Assembly: GCA_025331435.1 (NCBI GenBank)
Contig: JAIWNI010000011.1
Span: 394,764-458,763 of the forward strand
Reading direction: 5' to 3'
Source of the DNA: Choanephora cucurbitarum
Taxonomy: Eukaryota; Mucoromycota; Mucoromycetes; Mucorales; Choanephoraceae
DNA: 64,000 nucleotides
The notes below the pieces were generated by a model, which did no database searches, was not told the DNA's origin, and saw only the letters and a list, made by a program, of their open reading frames with translations. This document shows positions 23,841 through 37,089 of the stretch, one piece after another. Every line of letters begins with the position of its first letter. Within the stretch, counting starts at the first letter, position 1. The translations under genes and the position numbers were made by a program.

Positions 23841-26800
23841 ATGTCTGAACCTCAGGTATAATGTCATTCAACTACTTTCTATTGTTAATATCTCTAAGTC
23901 AATACTCTATGCTTCAACTATAGGATATGGCTGTTGACCAACAAGAGCTCGCCAACCACGAAGCTGTAATGTTAACATTATGCGAGAAAATACTATCATA
24001 TAACTCATCACTACGCTATAGGATTCACCTCAAATTGTAGACGACAACGCGTATCAAGCAGACTCTGTAAATACAATAATAGCAAGAGCGAGTTGAAGCA
24101 GTTATTCATTACTCTTTATACAAAAACATAGGATATGGATTCACGTCTTAATTCTAAAGAATCAACACCTCTTCGCACTTTCAAAGAACCTTCTGCTGTA
24201 AGTGATGCTCACTTCTTCTTGTTTGAAAAAAGTCGCAGTTTATTAATATATGATGATGATAGTATGAGACACGAATTAAGCGATACCGATACCTTTTAGG
24301 TCAAACTGAATTGTTTGCTCACTTCTTGAATTTGAAAGATATTAAAGACGATGCTATGAAAGCAGTTTTAAAAGAAAAGGAACTTCAGAAATCAAATGCT
24401 GATGATGGGTAAAGAAGACAGCGTATGACAAACTACATTCTTTTACTCATGTCAGGTTTTAGTTCAAGACGTAGAAGAAAGACAGAAAAAGAAGAAGATG
24501 AAGAAATCTTGAAAGACGAACAACAGGAAAATGAAGACGAGACAACTGTATTTACACAATCACCTTCTTGTAAGTAAGCTTTCTTTAGACGACAACTGGA
24601 AGTTCTTATAGATATACTTCTTTAGACGTTACAGGAGGAACACTTCGTGAATATCAAATACAAGGTCTCAATTGGATGATTTCATTGTTTGAAAATGGTA
24701 TCAACGGTATTCTTGCTGATGAAATGGTAAAAAAAAAAGAGAGAGAGAGAAATACTGCCAAAATAATAACTTATGCAATGGTTTGATTGTTAGGGTCTTG
24801 GTAAAACATTGCAGACAATTTCATTCTTGGGTTATTTAAAGCATGTAAGAGGCATCAAGGGTCCTCATCTTGTAGTTGTACCCAAATCCACCTTACACAA
24901 CTGGCATAACGAATTCAAGAAATGGGTGCCTGATTTCAATGCCTTTGTTTTCCATGGCGATAAAGAGGCCAGAGTAAGCAAGCCACAACATAGACCTATT
25001 TGTCCTATTGCATACTTACATTTTGGAATTTTAGGCTCAATTGATTAAGGATCGTATTTTACCTGGTGATTTTGAAGTCTGTATCACTTCTTATGAGATC
25101 TGTCTATTGGAAAAAACTCAATTCAAGAAAGTCAAATGGCAATATATTATTGTAGATGAAGCACACCGTATCAAGAACGAAAACTCCATGCTCTCTCAAC
25201 TCGTCCGTATCCTTCAATCGAGAAACAGACTCTTGATTACCGGTACTCCTCTCCAGAACAACCTGCATGAATTATGGGCTTTGCTCAACTTTTTATTGCC
25301 CGATGTCTTTAGTTCGTCTGAAGTGTTTGATGAATGGTTTGAAAAGCAAGGCGGTGACCAAAAGAAGGTAGTTGAGCAACTCCACAAGGTACTGAGACCC
25401 TTCTTGTTGCGTCGCATCAAATCCGATGTAGAAAAGTCGTTGCTTCCAAAGAAAGAAATCAATGTCTATGTACGCATGTCACCTATGCAGCGACAATGGT
25501 ACCAGAAGATTTTAGAGAAGGACATTGATGCCATCAATGGTGTAGGTGTCAACAAGCGCGAAGGAAAGACACGTCTGTTGAACATTGTGATGCAACTGAG
25601 AAAGTGCTGTAACCATCCTTATCTCTTTGATGGCGCAGAACCAGGACCACCTTTCACTACAGATCAGCACTTGGTCGATAATGCCGGTAAGATGGTTGTC
25701 TTGGATAAGCTGTTGAAGAAATGCAAGGCACAGGGATCACGTGTTCTCTTGTTCAGTCAGATGAGTCGTGTGCTTGATATCTTGGAAGACTATTGTTGGT
25801 GGAAGGATTACCAATACTGCCGTATTGATGGTCAGACCAGCCAAGAGGAACGTATCGATGCCATTGACGAATACAACCGACCTGGTAGTGATAAATTTAT
25901 CTTTTTGTTGACTACGCGTGCCGGTGGTCTCGGTATCAACCTGACAACGGCCGATGTCGTTGTTCTCTATGACAGTGACTGGAACCCTCAAGTCGATCTT
26001 CAGGCCATGGATCGTGCTCATCGTATCGGTCAGACAAAACAGGTGTATGTCTTCCGATTCGTGACTGAGAATGCCATTGAAGAGAAGGTACTGGAACGTG
26101 CTGCTCAGAAGCTTCGTTTAGACCAGCTGGTCATTCAACAAGGTCGTATGAACACAGGCCAAAAATCAAAGACAGCCTCCAAAGAGGATCTGTTGACCAT
26201 GATTCAACATGGTGCTGAGAACATCTTTAAGGACGGCAATGAGAACGATGATACAACAGACGACATTGATGAGATCCTTCGTGTCGGTGAAGAAAAGACA
26301 GCTGAATTGAACAACAAGTACTCTAATCTCAACATCGATGATCTCAAGAACTTCTCATCTGAAAGTGCTTATAAATGGGATGGTGAAGACTGGAGTCACA
26401 AGCGTAAGGCTGAAAGTGTCGGTCTCTCTTGGTTAGGTCCTGCCAAGCGTGAAAGAAAGGCTAACTATGCTGTGGATGATTACTATAAAGAAGCCTTGCG
26501 TACCAGTGCTCGTACTCCCTCCACAAAGGCACCTCGTCCCAAGAAATACAATATTGAGGATTTCCAATTTTTCCCTTCTCGTCTGGCTGAATTGAACGAA
26601 CGCGATACACTCTATCTTAGAAAATCATTGGGCTACAAGATTCCACCTGTCAATGCTGAAGAAGGTGCTACAGAAGAAGACATCAAGCAGCTGGAACAGG
26701 AGCGTCAAGAAGAACAAAAGAAGATTGACCTTGCTGAGCCCTTGACGGAAGAAGAGGAAGAGGAACGTAAGGAGCTCTTTACCAAGGGTTTCTCTAACTG

Positions 26801-27484
26801 GAGTAAAAAAGATTTTGCCATCTTTATCAATGCATGTGCAAAATACGGCCGTAAAGACCTTCAGTCGATCACAGCTGAGCTTGAAGGCAAAACATTGGAT
26901 GAAGTCAAGAAATATGCCAAGGTCTTTTGGTCTCGTTACAAGGAGATTGCCGACTACGAAAGACATATCTCCAAGATTGAACGGGGTGAAAATGAACTGG
27001 AGAAACAGGCTGATATTCAAGGTCAATTGACTGAAAAGGTGCAGCGTCATCGTGTGCCTCTTCAACAACTCAAGATCCATTATACTCAGCCTACAAAGGG
27101 CAAGAACTACACAGAAGAGGAAGATCGTTTCCTGGTTGTGATGCTCGAGAAGTACGGCTATGGTACCGAGAATGTCTATGACCATATTCGTCGTGAGATC
27201 AAGCAATCTCCTCTTTTCCGTTTTGATTGGTTCCTCAAGTCCAGAACTTCTCAAGAAGTTGCCAGACGTTGTAATACCTTGATCAGTTTAATTCAAAAAG
27301 AAAATGCAGAACTTGAGGAAGCTGAAGAGAAAAAGGTAAATGAATGATGTGTTATTTATTTTAGGTAGCCAATGACTTACATATCCTATTCAAATAGCCT
27401 CAAGCAAAGAACAAAGGTGGTCGATCTAAATCAAGTACACCTGTTGCCTCAGCTACTGCCACATCAAAATCAAAGCGTCGTTAA
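23841..27484 (+). CDS. ISWI: ISWI-type chromatin-remodelling ATPase
   Basis: Nuclear ATP-dependent nucleosome-sliding motor. Ten exons: 23841-23855, 23924-23965, 24022-24066, 24132-24197, 24263-24408, 24463-24569, 24626-24726, 24794-24973, 25035-27335, 27398-27484; 1029 residues, the family's usual size. The N-terminus ends in [13 protein letters not shown], resembling the AutoN basic segment. The SNF2 motor follows: DEMGLGKT (motif I, across an intron), [11 protein letters not shown] (motif II, DEAH), [11 protein letters not shown] (III), the C-terminal lobe with [13 protein letters not shown] and [11 protein letters not shown]. After it come HAND, SANT ([20 protein letters not shown]) and SLIDE ([19 protein letters not shown]), which separate ISWI from CHD and SNF2 types. 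The first four exons are tiny (15, 42, 45, 66 nt), all multiples of three. Confidence 0.96.
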
Positions 27485-27651
27485 ATTGATCAATAAAAAG
27501 CATTAGAATAACTCCTTTTTTTTTATAAACATGTAACTTTTTGTAAGCGGGATATGAACATGTGAACTGTCAAAAAAAAAGTTTTCCTTATGTAACAAAA
27601 AATTTTTTTCACTTCTTTTTTATTGTTGCAATATACGTTAACAGATCAAGT

Positions 27652-28941
27652 ATGTCCGATCAAGCAGATGCCAACAGCGCTGTCTATGGTGTTCAACGCC
27701 AATTGCTTGCTATTTTCGATCCTGAGAATTTGAAAAAAGACAACTTTTTTCGTGAACTTGTCGAAAGAGATCCCGAACATTGTAAGATGATCGATCATGT
27801 CTTGGCTCATGTGCTGACTATTTCTTCTATTAAAAGGGGTTCCCATTAAAAAGCTTGGTCAAATCAAGCGATTCAAAGAAATTATAGAAGGAGACCTTTC
27901 CTTATTTGAGCAAGCTGCTGCTCTGAGTCCTGAAGATTTCGAATTCAATGAAGCCAAGACACATTTGCGTCATATCAAGAAGCCTGAAGTCGAAGAAAAG
28001 AAGGAAGAAACCAAAAAGGTATTGACTGAAGAAGAAAAGGCTGAAAGAGAAGAGAGAAGATTGGCTCAGAAGAAGGAAGTCATGTTGAATCATTTTGAAG
28101 TACAAAACAAGCGTTCTATCTATACTGTAAGTAGTATACCCTGATTTGGATCCTATCTTGCAAGACTGATCATACGTAGAAAGGATTTAGTACTGAAGAA
28201 GGCGAGCAACCTACTGAAGCTGAATTAAAGGCTTTCTATGGTAAATACGGCCGTGTCCTGACCATTCGTCTCCGTCGTGAAGATAATAAGCGCGATGGTG
28301 CTTTTAAGGGTAGTATCTTTGTTGAGTTTGAAACACCAGAGATTGCACAAAAGGCGGTAGAGGAAGCAACTGAATTCAAGACCTATAGCCTGAGCTCCAT
28401 GATCAAGGCTGATTATGTAGAAATGAAGCGAATTGAAAAGTTTGGTGGTCAAGAACAAGACTTTGAGATCAGAAACTTCAATCACCGTCACTTGGTTGAA
28501 TATGCTAATGCTAATGAGTATGGTTACAAAGAGATCAAGGAATTGATCAAAGAAGTCTATCCTCATGTGGGCCGTCTAGAACCTTTGGAAGGCGGCAAAA
28601 AGGGACGTGGAGTAGTGGAGATTTACAAATCGACACCCGAAGAGTTTTTAGCAAAACTGCCCGACCACAAGATCAAAGAAATCGAATTCTTTTTGGTTAG
28701 CTCAGATGCTCGTTCCCATTTCAACAAGATCCAAAAAGATGCACAGAAATTCCAGCGTGGCGGTCGAGGCGGTCGAGGTGGTCGAGGTGGTCGAGGTGGT
28801 CGAGGTGGTCGAGGTGGAGGACGCGGTGGAAAGAGAGATAGTAAGGATAGAAAGAGAGAAAATGATAACCCAAATGAGGTTGAAGTAAGCAACAAACGTG
28901 CTCGTACGATCATTGAAGTGAAAACTGCTTCACCTCAGTAA
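27652..28941 (+). CDS. LHP1: La protein (RNA 3'-oligoU chaperone)
   Basis: Binds the UUU-OH ends of new RNA polymerase III transcripts and protects pre-tRNAs. Exons 27652-27781, 27837-28126, 28180-28941; 393 residues. The apparent one-base frameshift after residue 43 is a 55-nt intron: splicing restores DPEHWVPIKKLGQIKRFK, the conserved core of the La motif. An RRM follows (GKYGRVLTIRLRRE, GSIFVEFETPEIAQKAVEEA) and then a second alpha/beta region that may be the C-terminal RRM. Residues about 335-360 are a Gly/Arg box encoded by a 9-bp tandem repeat, and the tail is basic (SNKRAR). The gene lies about 170 bp after the ISWI stop on the same strand. A longer in-frame start at 27562 exists but adds unconserved sequence. 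Confidence 0.92.
28755..28822 (+). repeat. 9-bp tandem repeat encoding the La RGG box
   Basis: About seven copies of a 9-bp unit close to GGTCGAGGT, translating as Gly-Arg-Gly. Being in frame, copy-number changes would alter only the length of the RNA-binding RGG tail. Confidence 0.85.
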
Positions 28942-30591
28942 ACTTAATTTTTCTTGCTTCCATGATTGTTCCTTTTCTTTAAAGTTTGGTAGAACAATAG
29001 AAAGGAAGGAGGGATGATCGCTAATTCAGTTTCCCCCCCACTTTTGATTGTAAAAGAATAATAAAATGTATATTAAATTCTGTTTAAATTCAGATGTCCT
29101 TTTTTTGATAATTTACGATCCTTAATCTCGATTTGATTAAATGAGATTGAGTCAGATCAAAAATGGAACTCATCTGTTTTATTAAAAAAGAAAGAGGCAA
29201 ATCGAAAGTGTTTCAAATCTATTTATGCAATAGCTTAGTATGGGCAAATTAGAATCTTGCATGGCTGTATAAGTAGTGAGAAAGAGAGGGGGGTTTATTT
29301 TAGACAGAGTTTAATCTTTCTACCGCTTATGAGATATGGATATTTAATTTCAGAAAGAGGGTGTACAATAATTTTGATAAAAATATTTTTTTTTAGTGAC
29401 CCAATGAACAAAAAAAAATTTTTTTTTGTGATTTTCGGGTTAAAAACGAACATGAAAGCGCGCATCCCGAGGAGGTGAGTGGAAGATTATTTTTCTTTTT
29501 TTAAAAAATAGTAACAATGTGCAAAGGAATAGAAAAAAGGGAACAGTCGAAAACGTGATTGTCTGTGTGTCGCCTTGAAAAAGGCGATTGTCCAAGAATG
29601 AATAGCTAGGGTTCAGGTAAGCAGTGTCGTTGAATTAAAGCAATACAAACTAAGGCTTCTCCCCCTTTTTCCTTTTACTATCATAAAGAAACTGCTATAT
29701 CTGCACACATGCAGCCTTACCAAATAAAAAGTCCGTCATGGGGGTGATAAAAAAAAAAGATGAAATCAATCTCAACGTCATGCTGGCTAACAATATAAGA
29801 AAATGATAAAATAATTATTTTCTTTATATTTAATCAATTCTAAAGCAAAAAGTCATTTAAGAAGTTAAATTAAAGTGAAGCAAATGTACAGAAATAAAGT
29901 AGTTCAAATTGTACAACACTTTTTACCCCTTCCCTCAGGGTAATATTACACAAGCTATCTAAATTAGTTAAGTCCGTCTATCAGGATAGACAGTATTCTT
30001 ACTGGTTTAAGACTAGTGAATTAAGAAAAACAATGGGTATGAACCATGGCTTTGTTGATATAGGTGATACTTAAACTGAAGAAAAAAGCTTATCTTTTTC
30101 TTTTTATTGTAAGGAGTAGACTAAAATAAACGTGAAAGGGATTTGGGGGAACAATCAGCCAAAAAAGAACCCCATTCTTTTGTTTATGCATAAAAAAAAC
30201 AGAGAGAACTTTCGATCGTTTGTAGCACGGTCCCTTTTCGAGATATACTTTGTTATGTTAACAAGCCTATATTAAATGTCAGGTTAGTTATGTAAGATAA
30301 TGGGAAACATGTTAAAAATGGCAATGTTTAATTATAAGTGATTTTTTTTTTTTATTTTATTTCAAAATGAATAACATATAATGTGTGTATAATAATTTAA
30401 TTTGTTCAAAATATTCAATATTTAAAATGAACTGATAATAAGAATGGCAATGTATGTGTATATATGTATAAAAAAATGCGTCAACATCAAATCTATGATA
30501 GATAAATATAAATCATATAGAAAATGGAATAAGTTAAAACAAAAGGCATATTAAAGAAAAGAAAGCATAAAAGTGAAAGAAACATAAGTGT
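28942..30591. other. spacer between convergent genes, no gene recognised
   Basis: AT-rich DNA between the 3' ends of the La gene and the Nrg1-like gene. An AATAAA-like hexamer near 29060 could serve La 3' processing. I see nothing else I can support. Confidence 0.4.
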
Positions 30592-31392
30592 TTAAGGGAA
30601 ACCATTGAAATAGAAATTATTGGCAGAAGGACTACTGGGAGTAGAAGCCTGCTTCTCATAGTGTGGATAAGGATGATGAATCCAGTCAATTCTTCTGTCA
30701 AGATGATGCTTCATAATCAAAGGGGGAGAGGAGACCTGCTTCTGGGGTGGAGAATAATAGAATGCCTTTTCACTTTCAGGAGTCATCACAGTTGAATTAG
30801 AAGATTGACTGCTAGCAGTGCTTGTAGAAGAGATAGAGGACCAGCCACGTCTATTGTTGTTGTCAGGAGAGTATGGAGCAGAGTAGAGTTCGTTTGTGTT
30901 GACCTCGATAGGAGAAGGAGGACGATAGTAAGTGTACTGACTGTTGAATTGCTGTTGCTTTTGTTGTCTTTGCAATCTCTGTTGATATTGCTGGTATTCG
31001 TATTGTTGTTGGTAGAGGTGGTGGTAATGGTAATGGTGGTTTCGAGAACGAGAAGACATGTGTGTACGGTAGTGTTGCATCATGTTGTCTTGACGAGAGA
31101 ACCTACTGGGACAACCGGGATATAAGCAATGGAAGTTCTTTTCACCAGTATGAATACGATGATGTCTAGCCAAGTGACCACTATAGAAACCAGAATAAGT
31201 CATTTGTTTGTCAATTTAATCAAATTTTTTTATCATGTACCTTGTTGTGAAACTCTTTTGACATCCAGGCTCTGTACAATGATATCTTCTTTTGGCTTTG
31301 ATTTGATCCTTTTTGCAGTCAGTGTCATCATTCAACAGGTTGACAATGCGTCCCTTGGAGTTGGTGATATGCAAAGAAGGATGAGTCTTCAT
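30592..31392 (-). CDS. NRG1: Nrg1-like two-finger C2H2 transcription factor
   Basis: Exons 31392-31241 and 31180-30592, one 60-nt intron; 246 residues. Two adjacent C2H2 fingers sit near the N-terminus: CTEPGCQKSFTTSGHLARHH (the splice junction falls in it) and CLYPGCPSRFSRQDNMMQH. The core FTTSGHLARH-RIHTGE and RFSRQDN-QHY-TH is the Nrg1/Nrg2 pattern; in yeast and Candida these repress glucose-controlled and filamentation genes through Tup1-Ssn6. The rest is low-complexity, with a Gln/Tyr-rich tract (QQQYEYQQYQQRLQRQQ) and Ser/Pro-rich sequence. I chose the ATG at 31392; an in-frame ATG at 31473 would add a hydrophobic stretch that looks like translated 5' UTR. Regulatory targets are unknown. 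Confidence 0.85.
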
Positions 31393-33131
31393 TAGAATTA
31401 AGCTGAGATAGTTAAAAATGAGAATTAGAGATGGAACAATGGAAAGAAAAGAAATGAAACTGAGCAAAATCAAGTGCTATTTATACGAAAACCTTTTTTC
31501 TGTACCCCCCAAGAAAATAGGTTGCTCCCCCCCCTCCTGTTCTTGTTCTTTTGACCTCCGCACGCACTGATCTTTGTGTTGTTTAAAAACGTGGTCCGTC
31601 CGTTTCACAAATGTAACCCTGCAGAAAATAGGAGAGAAGGCTTACTTTCTATTGAGCTCTTTCCTTTTTGTAGAGTGTGATATTAAAAAACGTGATTCTC
31701 TCTTTCTTTCTTTCTATTCACGCTTTAATTTATTCTTGCTTTCATTTCTATCGTATCGAAATCACTCCCAAGTCTGTGCTTTTCCTCTTTTTTGTAGATA
31801 ATATTGTTTATTGGACTAGTTTCAAGTTTATCCTTTTTCTCTCCTTAATGTACTATTTCTAAGGTGGGAAATCAGAATTCATAAAGATAAAAACGAAATA
31901 AGGTTTACTTCTTTACAGTATTCTATTTGAGATGTTTTAATTTCTTTTCTGTTTAATATTAATTTTCATCCGGTGATGTATTTTACTATTTTTGAAATAC
32001 AATAAGGTTTTTAGTAGACAGTAAAAAGTGCTTCTTTTTTGAAAATCGATAGGCACAATATCAAATAAAATAACCAATCAGATAGATTCGGTTATAAAAA
32101 AAAAGTGACATGTTAAACTTGTCTTATACTAGAGAATATAAGCTATATTGACAATTGGAACTCTATAAAAAGTGATATTCATACTCCACTATATTTCTTC
32201 TTTAGAAATCTATCAAGATCAATTTCTAGTGACTTTATAGAAGCATGAGACAAGAGATCATAAAGATGGACAAACACTCGTGGCCATAAAAGGCAAGAGG
32301 GTTTGACATGCATTGTCTACTTTTTTTAAAGGTATTGCATTGCAGTTGAATATAATCTGTCAAATTTGAAAAATGGAATAAAGACACATGCAATCGTCAA
32401 TCGAAATTCTTAATACATCGAAATCTTTTTTATTTTTAAACTCTTTATGCACTGAAGGATACGAACATAAAAGCTTAGTGCTTATGTACTACAGTAATGC
32501 AAACTGTGAGTTTATAGAGAATATTACACAAACCCATAAAAAAAATTTTTTTTAATAGACGTGTCATTATTTCTTTATTTGTTCATATCCCGTTTTCTTT
32601 ATTATTATTTTTGGATAAGAGTTTAAAGCAAGTGATAAGAAAGACTTTTAAACGATGTCATCATCCTTGAGAGAACAACAAACAAACAAATAAATCCCTT
32701 AAGGCGTGTGTATTGAATCTGTGTATATATTTGGTATAGTCCACACCATGTCAATTTCTATTTTATATTAAATATGGCGCAAGTTTTACCTGATAATTGC
32801 TTATCCACTGTATTTTCCCAAATGTTATCTGACTAAAATACCTCAGATAGAGAGAAAAAAATGTAGAGGTACGGCTTGAGCCGCTTCTACTATTTTCTCA
32901 TACAAAAATAAGAAACAAATCCCAATAAATAGGTTTAAGCTTAAAAAAATTTTTTTTAGCTTCATTTGCGTCATTTTGAATTAATGAAAAATACCAATCA
33001 AGATAACCAAACTTTAATGTAAAATAACCTTCTATATTCGTCCTGCAGTACTTTTTTTTTTATTATTATTTTCTATGTTGATTTATGCAGAATCAACGGC
33101 ATTATTGATTGGTACCCCACATTTTTTCTTT
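31393..33131. other. spacer, no gene recognised
   Basis: Lies upstream of the Nrg1-like gene and downstream of UPF2, so it probably holds the long promoter of the regulator. It has poly-T and poly-C tracts near 31500-31540 and no coding or RNA feature I can support. Confidence 0.4.
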
Positions 33132-36100
33132 TTACCACCCAAAAGAGCCTCCGCCACCGCCCATCTGTAATACTTTCTTGCCTCGGAATTGCCCTTTGGA
33201 CCTTGCTTTTTCCTCAGCAAAAGCTATTGTAGATAACAGAAAAATGAGTCATCGAATCAAAAACCAAATCATTCTTAATTACCTTGTCTTGCAGCTGCCT
33301 CTTCTCTCTCTTCATAGTTCAAAACTAACTTCTTCAGCTGTTGCTGTTCTTCTCTTTCTGCCTCTTGTTTACTACGAGTGCTTACAGCAAGTACTGAATC
33401 AGAAGGCACTTGCATGATTTTCGTCTATCATTCAATTTAGTTGGGACTCTTTTTTAGATTAAACCAATCATTCTATTGAATTGTTCACTCACCTGTTGTC
33501 GGTTACCCTTCTTTGTCAAGAGGGTAAATGCCATCTTGCCTGTTTCGGCTCGATTCATTTCTTGGGCTATTGTACGACGATCTATTAAGAGAAAGAATGA
33601 TTTCATTAAGGTTACACCAAACGACATAAAAATAACTCTTTTTCTTTTACCTTGTGAACCTCTCAGGTTCATAGGAATAGGCACGTCCAACATGGCTGTC
33701 TTCTTTTCGAATTTACGTGAATCGATACTGTCACTCATCATCTTACTGAACTCACGCTCAAAGTCTTCTTCTTCTTCTCTTGATAGCTGTTGCTTGTTCT
33801 TCAAGACAACAACCTCATCTTCTTCTTCTTCCATCAAAGATTGATCTACCTCTACTTCCCCTGTAAACTCATCCTCATTGGTCACATCTTCTGGTTGTCC
33901 TGTTGCTCCTTCGTCATCACTTAGGGAAGAATCAGACGCATCACTCTCCTCAAATCCATCTTCTGTCAAGGGCTTGCCTTCACTTCCTTGTACTGATCTC
34001 AATTGTTCAAGGAACATGCGGTCTACTGCTTCATTGGCTTCTTCATAGGTTGTCATGATACTCAGCTGAGGTCGGAGCATCTCCAGTGTGTCTGTGATCA
34101 TAAAGTCTACATCCATAGGTGGCTTGTTTTTGCTCAGCACATACATCTATCGCAAAGTCAATTGGTTTGAAGACTCGTTTTCTTTTCCCTTATCTTACCT
34201 GGAAAAAGATCAAGAAATGATCTAACTTCTTTTTGGAAGATCCTCTATCGAAACACATGCCACATGTATCTAGTAATGTACAACATAGTCTAATACGGAA
34301 AAAGTCATTGGGCGCATCCATTGGACAAAATCGTTCTCTTGCAGGTCGACCAAACTCTATTCAACATAATCATTAAAAAAAATTATTTTAAGACAAATTC
34401 TTTTTTTTTTTACCATGACCAAAAGTAACAATGGAATACAGTGTATCGAAAACAAGAGGGGAATCAATCATACGGTAATTGTAGAGTTCACCTAGATATT
34501 TAGCTACGGCAATTCGTCTTTGATTGTGCTTAAAGATGTTCTGTTCTAATCCGATACGAATCTCTTCTACCACAGCATCCACAATATGAACACCGAAATC
34601 GGAATGGTATCGATTGAGTCCACTGGCCAAGATAGCCATCAAATGGATATTGCCAAACTTGACCTTCCATATCTTTTGGAAGATTTTGGTCATGATGTTC
34701 TGGATCTCAGGATCTTCCCAATGAAGTTTGCGCAGCTGCTTCAACACCTTATCTAGTGACTTCTTACACAGGTCTTCATGAATGAGTTTCCTAATATAGA
34801 GTTCCATAGGAGATCGCTCCTTTACTTGAATGGCAGGCTTGTCAGGAGGGTTGGCTTGGTAGTAGGCATTCTCTACCATCAGTGCATATCGACTGTCTAA
34901 ATGTTGAACATTCTTCTTACGCATCACTGTCTCCAACATGCCTGCCATACGTGCATTGGTCTCTGGCGATCGAAATAAGAATCGACCACAGGTCTCTAGC
35001 AAGTTACAGACTACGTCAATGTTGTGATTGGTGAAATCGTCCAATGCGATCTTGAATGAATGAAAGATGGTATGAGCAGGTGTCACTCGGAACTTGGTCA
35101 GTTCAGACAGAAATCGAATGTTTTTGATACGTGATTCTAACAGGTCTTGTGTCTTTTTTCGTTGAAGACCTTTGAATTCGTACGTCAAGGCAGCCAGGGC
35201 CATCTCGCCAATGTCAGGGAAATAGAGATTGAGGATGGCAATCAATCGGGAATAATAAGGGAGTAAGTCAAGACGTTGACGCTGTACATTGAGCAAGGTC
35301 TTCACGAGCTTCTTGCGTGCATTCTTGTTGTTCATGTAACAGAAATCAACGGCCACACTGTCGATCAGATCTCGGTTGGCACAGGTAGGTAAACGAGCTA
35401 GTAGACTGTCGAGTTGAACGCTTTGTGTAGAGGGCTTATTGGCTTCATCAGTAGTGGTCTCATCCGCGTTCTCGATGGCTTCGTCAACCATGTCTGCTGG
35501 ATCCATCAGATCATCCTCTTCCTCTTCTTCTTCTGTCATGGGTGTTGACACACTTTCTTCTTTCTCAATCTCCTCTATTTTTTCCTCTTCTGTCTTTTCA
35601 TCCTCTGTCTTCTTGGCCGGTTGCTGAGAGTCCAAAAAGACATCAGGTACCAAGATACGAAGATCAGGTAGGTCTTCATAGAATTTACGTGCATCTTCAT
35701 CTTCCCAAATACCATTACTCACATTCTCCTTTCCGTCTGCAAACATATTAGCTGTACTGGCACTGACAATAGATGGTTTGGCGGTAGCTTCATCTACAGG
35801 AAGATCAGGCATGTCTTCATTCAGTGCATCAGAGAGTGTCTGTGTGTTATTCAAGAGCTTTTCATATGCCTTGGTTGCCTTCTCATGCTTCAACTTGGTC
35901 TCTTCCGATAATTCACCTCGAGAAAACAAGATTTCGTTGTTATGTCGATTCATCTTTTGGATCAGCTTGTGCATCTTGGTCAAATGAACACAGACTGTCT
36001 TGTAGTAATGCTGAAACAAGTTGGTCAAGAGCGCATGTGTGTCTGCCGTTATGACTGAATCGTGGTCGATGGTCGAGATCTCTTCCTGGTGTTGTTCAGC

Positions 36101-36980
36101 TGCAGCCTGTTGTTTTCTAGGCACAATGTTGAGTACGCTCTGTCCGTAATTCTTGAGGAATGAGGCAACAAGAGGCAGGTTAAGGTGATGTTCTGTATCG
36201 TTCGAGAGCATGTCCTTCAAGACTTTGTAGACAAAGCCGCCTTGTTCTACTGGTTTGGCGTTCTTTTTGTTGGAGGCATTTAATCCGGGTTGGGAACTGA
36301 CTGGATCGCCAATCAATCCTGCAACAGCATCACGGTGGGTCTCTACACCACCCAGATTGACGGACGAAAGTGTAGGAATACCGTCTTCGACATACCGTAA
36401 GACACCCACAAGCCATAATTCACATACAATACGGAGGTAAGTACGTTGACGGATAATACGAGCTGTTTCTTCTTTTTCCCTTTGTTCAGGGCTAAGTGAC
36501 GCTAAATATTGTTTTGTGGGCATCTGTAAGGTTTTGGCAAGCTGATAGGTCAATAGAGGTGTGAATGTGTTGGGAAATCGTTGATGAAGGGCTGATATCA
36601 CCTAAGAGAATAAGGTGAGTGGTTTCACGTAGAAGTCAACGATAGCTTGTCACTTACTTCTACACAAGCAGCAATATCTACATTGGATTTGCATTTGGCC
36701 ATGCCTTCCATAATACTGCTGACAATCTCTGAGATATATTTTTCAAGGTTGAGCTTGTTGATATCGTTCAACAGCTGTGTTCGCATGTCGACACCTAAAG
36801 AGGTTTTACATTTTTTGATAAAAGCCGTGTTCTTTTTGATATTGCTGTCGAGATTTTTTGGTGTTTCTATGGTTCGAAGGTGAGATTCCTTTCGGGTGCA
36901 ACAACAATTCAATTACCTCCTTTTCCTTTCTCCCAAACGAGTTTATTGAGTCTTCGAAGTTCTTTTTTGGTGTCGTCCAT
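33132..36980 (-). CDS. UPF2: nonsense-mediated decay factor UPF2
   Basis: The scaffold linking UPF1 and UPF3 in mRNA surveillance. Exons 36980-36917, 36866-36658, 36601-34414, 34356-34201, 34148-33651, 33581-33493, 33424-33283, 33223-33132; 1145 residues, typical. The start MDDTKKELRRLNKLVWEKGK joins across intron 1 to ETPKNLDSNIKKNTAFIKK, the conserved beginning of the first MIF4G domain. The second MIF4G runs from about residue 488 (LARLPTCANRDLIDSVAVDF), the third from about 688 (MELYIRKLIHEDLCKKSLDK ... LASGLNRYHSDFG). An acidic stretch near residues 920-1000 precedes the UPF1-binding C-terminal segment, and the end is Gly-rich (VLQMGGGGGSFGW). A nearer acceptor in intron 1 would shift the frame. 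The ATG is 110 bp from the inverted-repeat arm, which must overlap its promoter. Confidence 0.95.
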
Positions 36981-37089
36981 AGTTTAAAAAAGATAGAAAG
37001 AAAAAAAAAAGACCTGTGATTAAAAGTATAGTCAGACAAGGAAACCAACATAATTCGTTCTCCGATTGAGCTACGTCTAAATAATCATC

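Noticed and set aside
26625..27254. 209-codon open frame antisense to ISWI
   Set aside because: It mirrors the coding bias of the HAND-SANT-SLIDE exon and has no features of its own.
27782..27836. Apparent frameshift breaking the La gene after residue 43
   Set aside because: A 55-nt GT-AG intron removes the shift and restores the conserved Trp-Val-Pro of the La motif.
31393..31473. Upstream in-frame ATG for the Nrg1-like gene
   Set aside because: The added residues are a hydrophobic stretch unlike any zinc-finger regulator; taken as 5' UTR.
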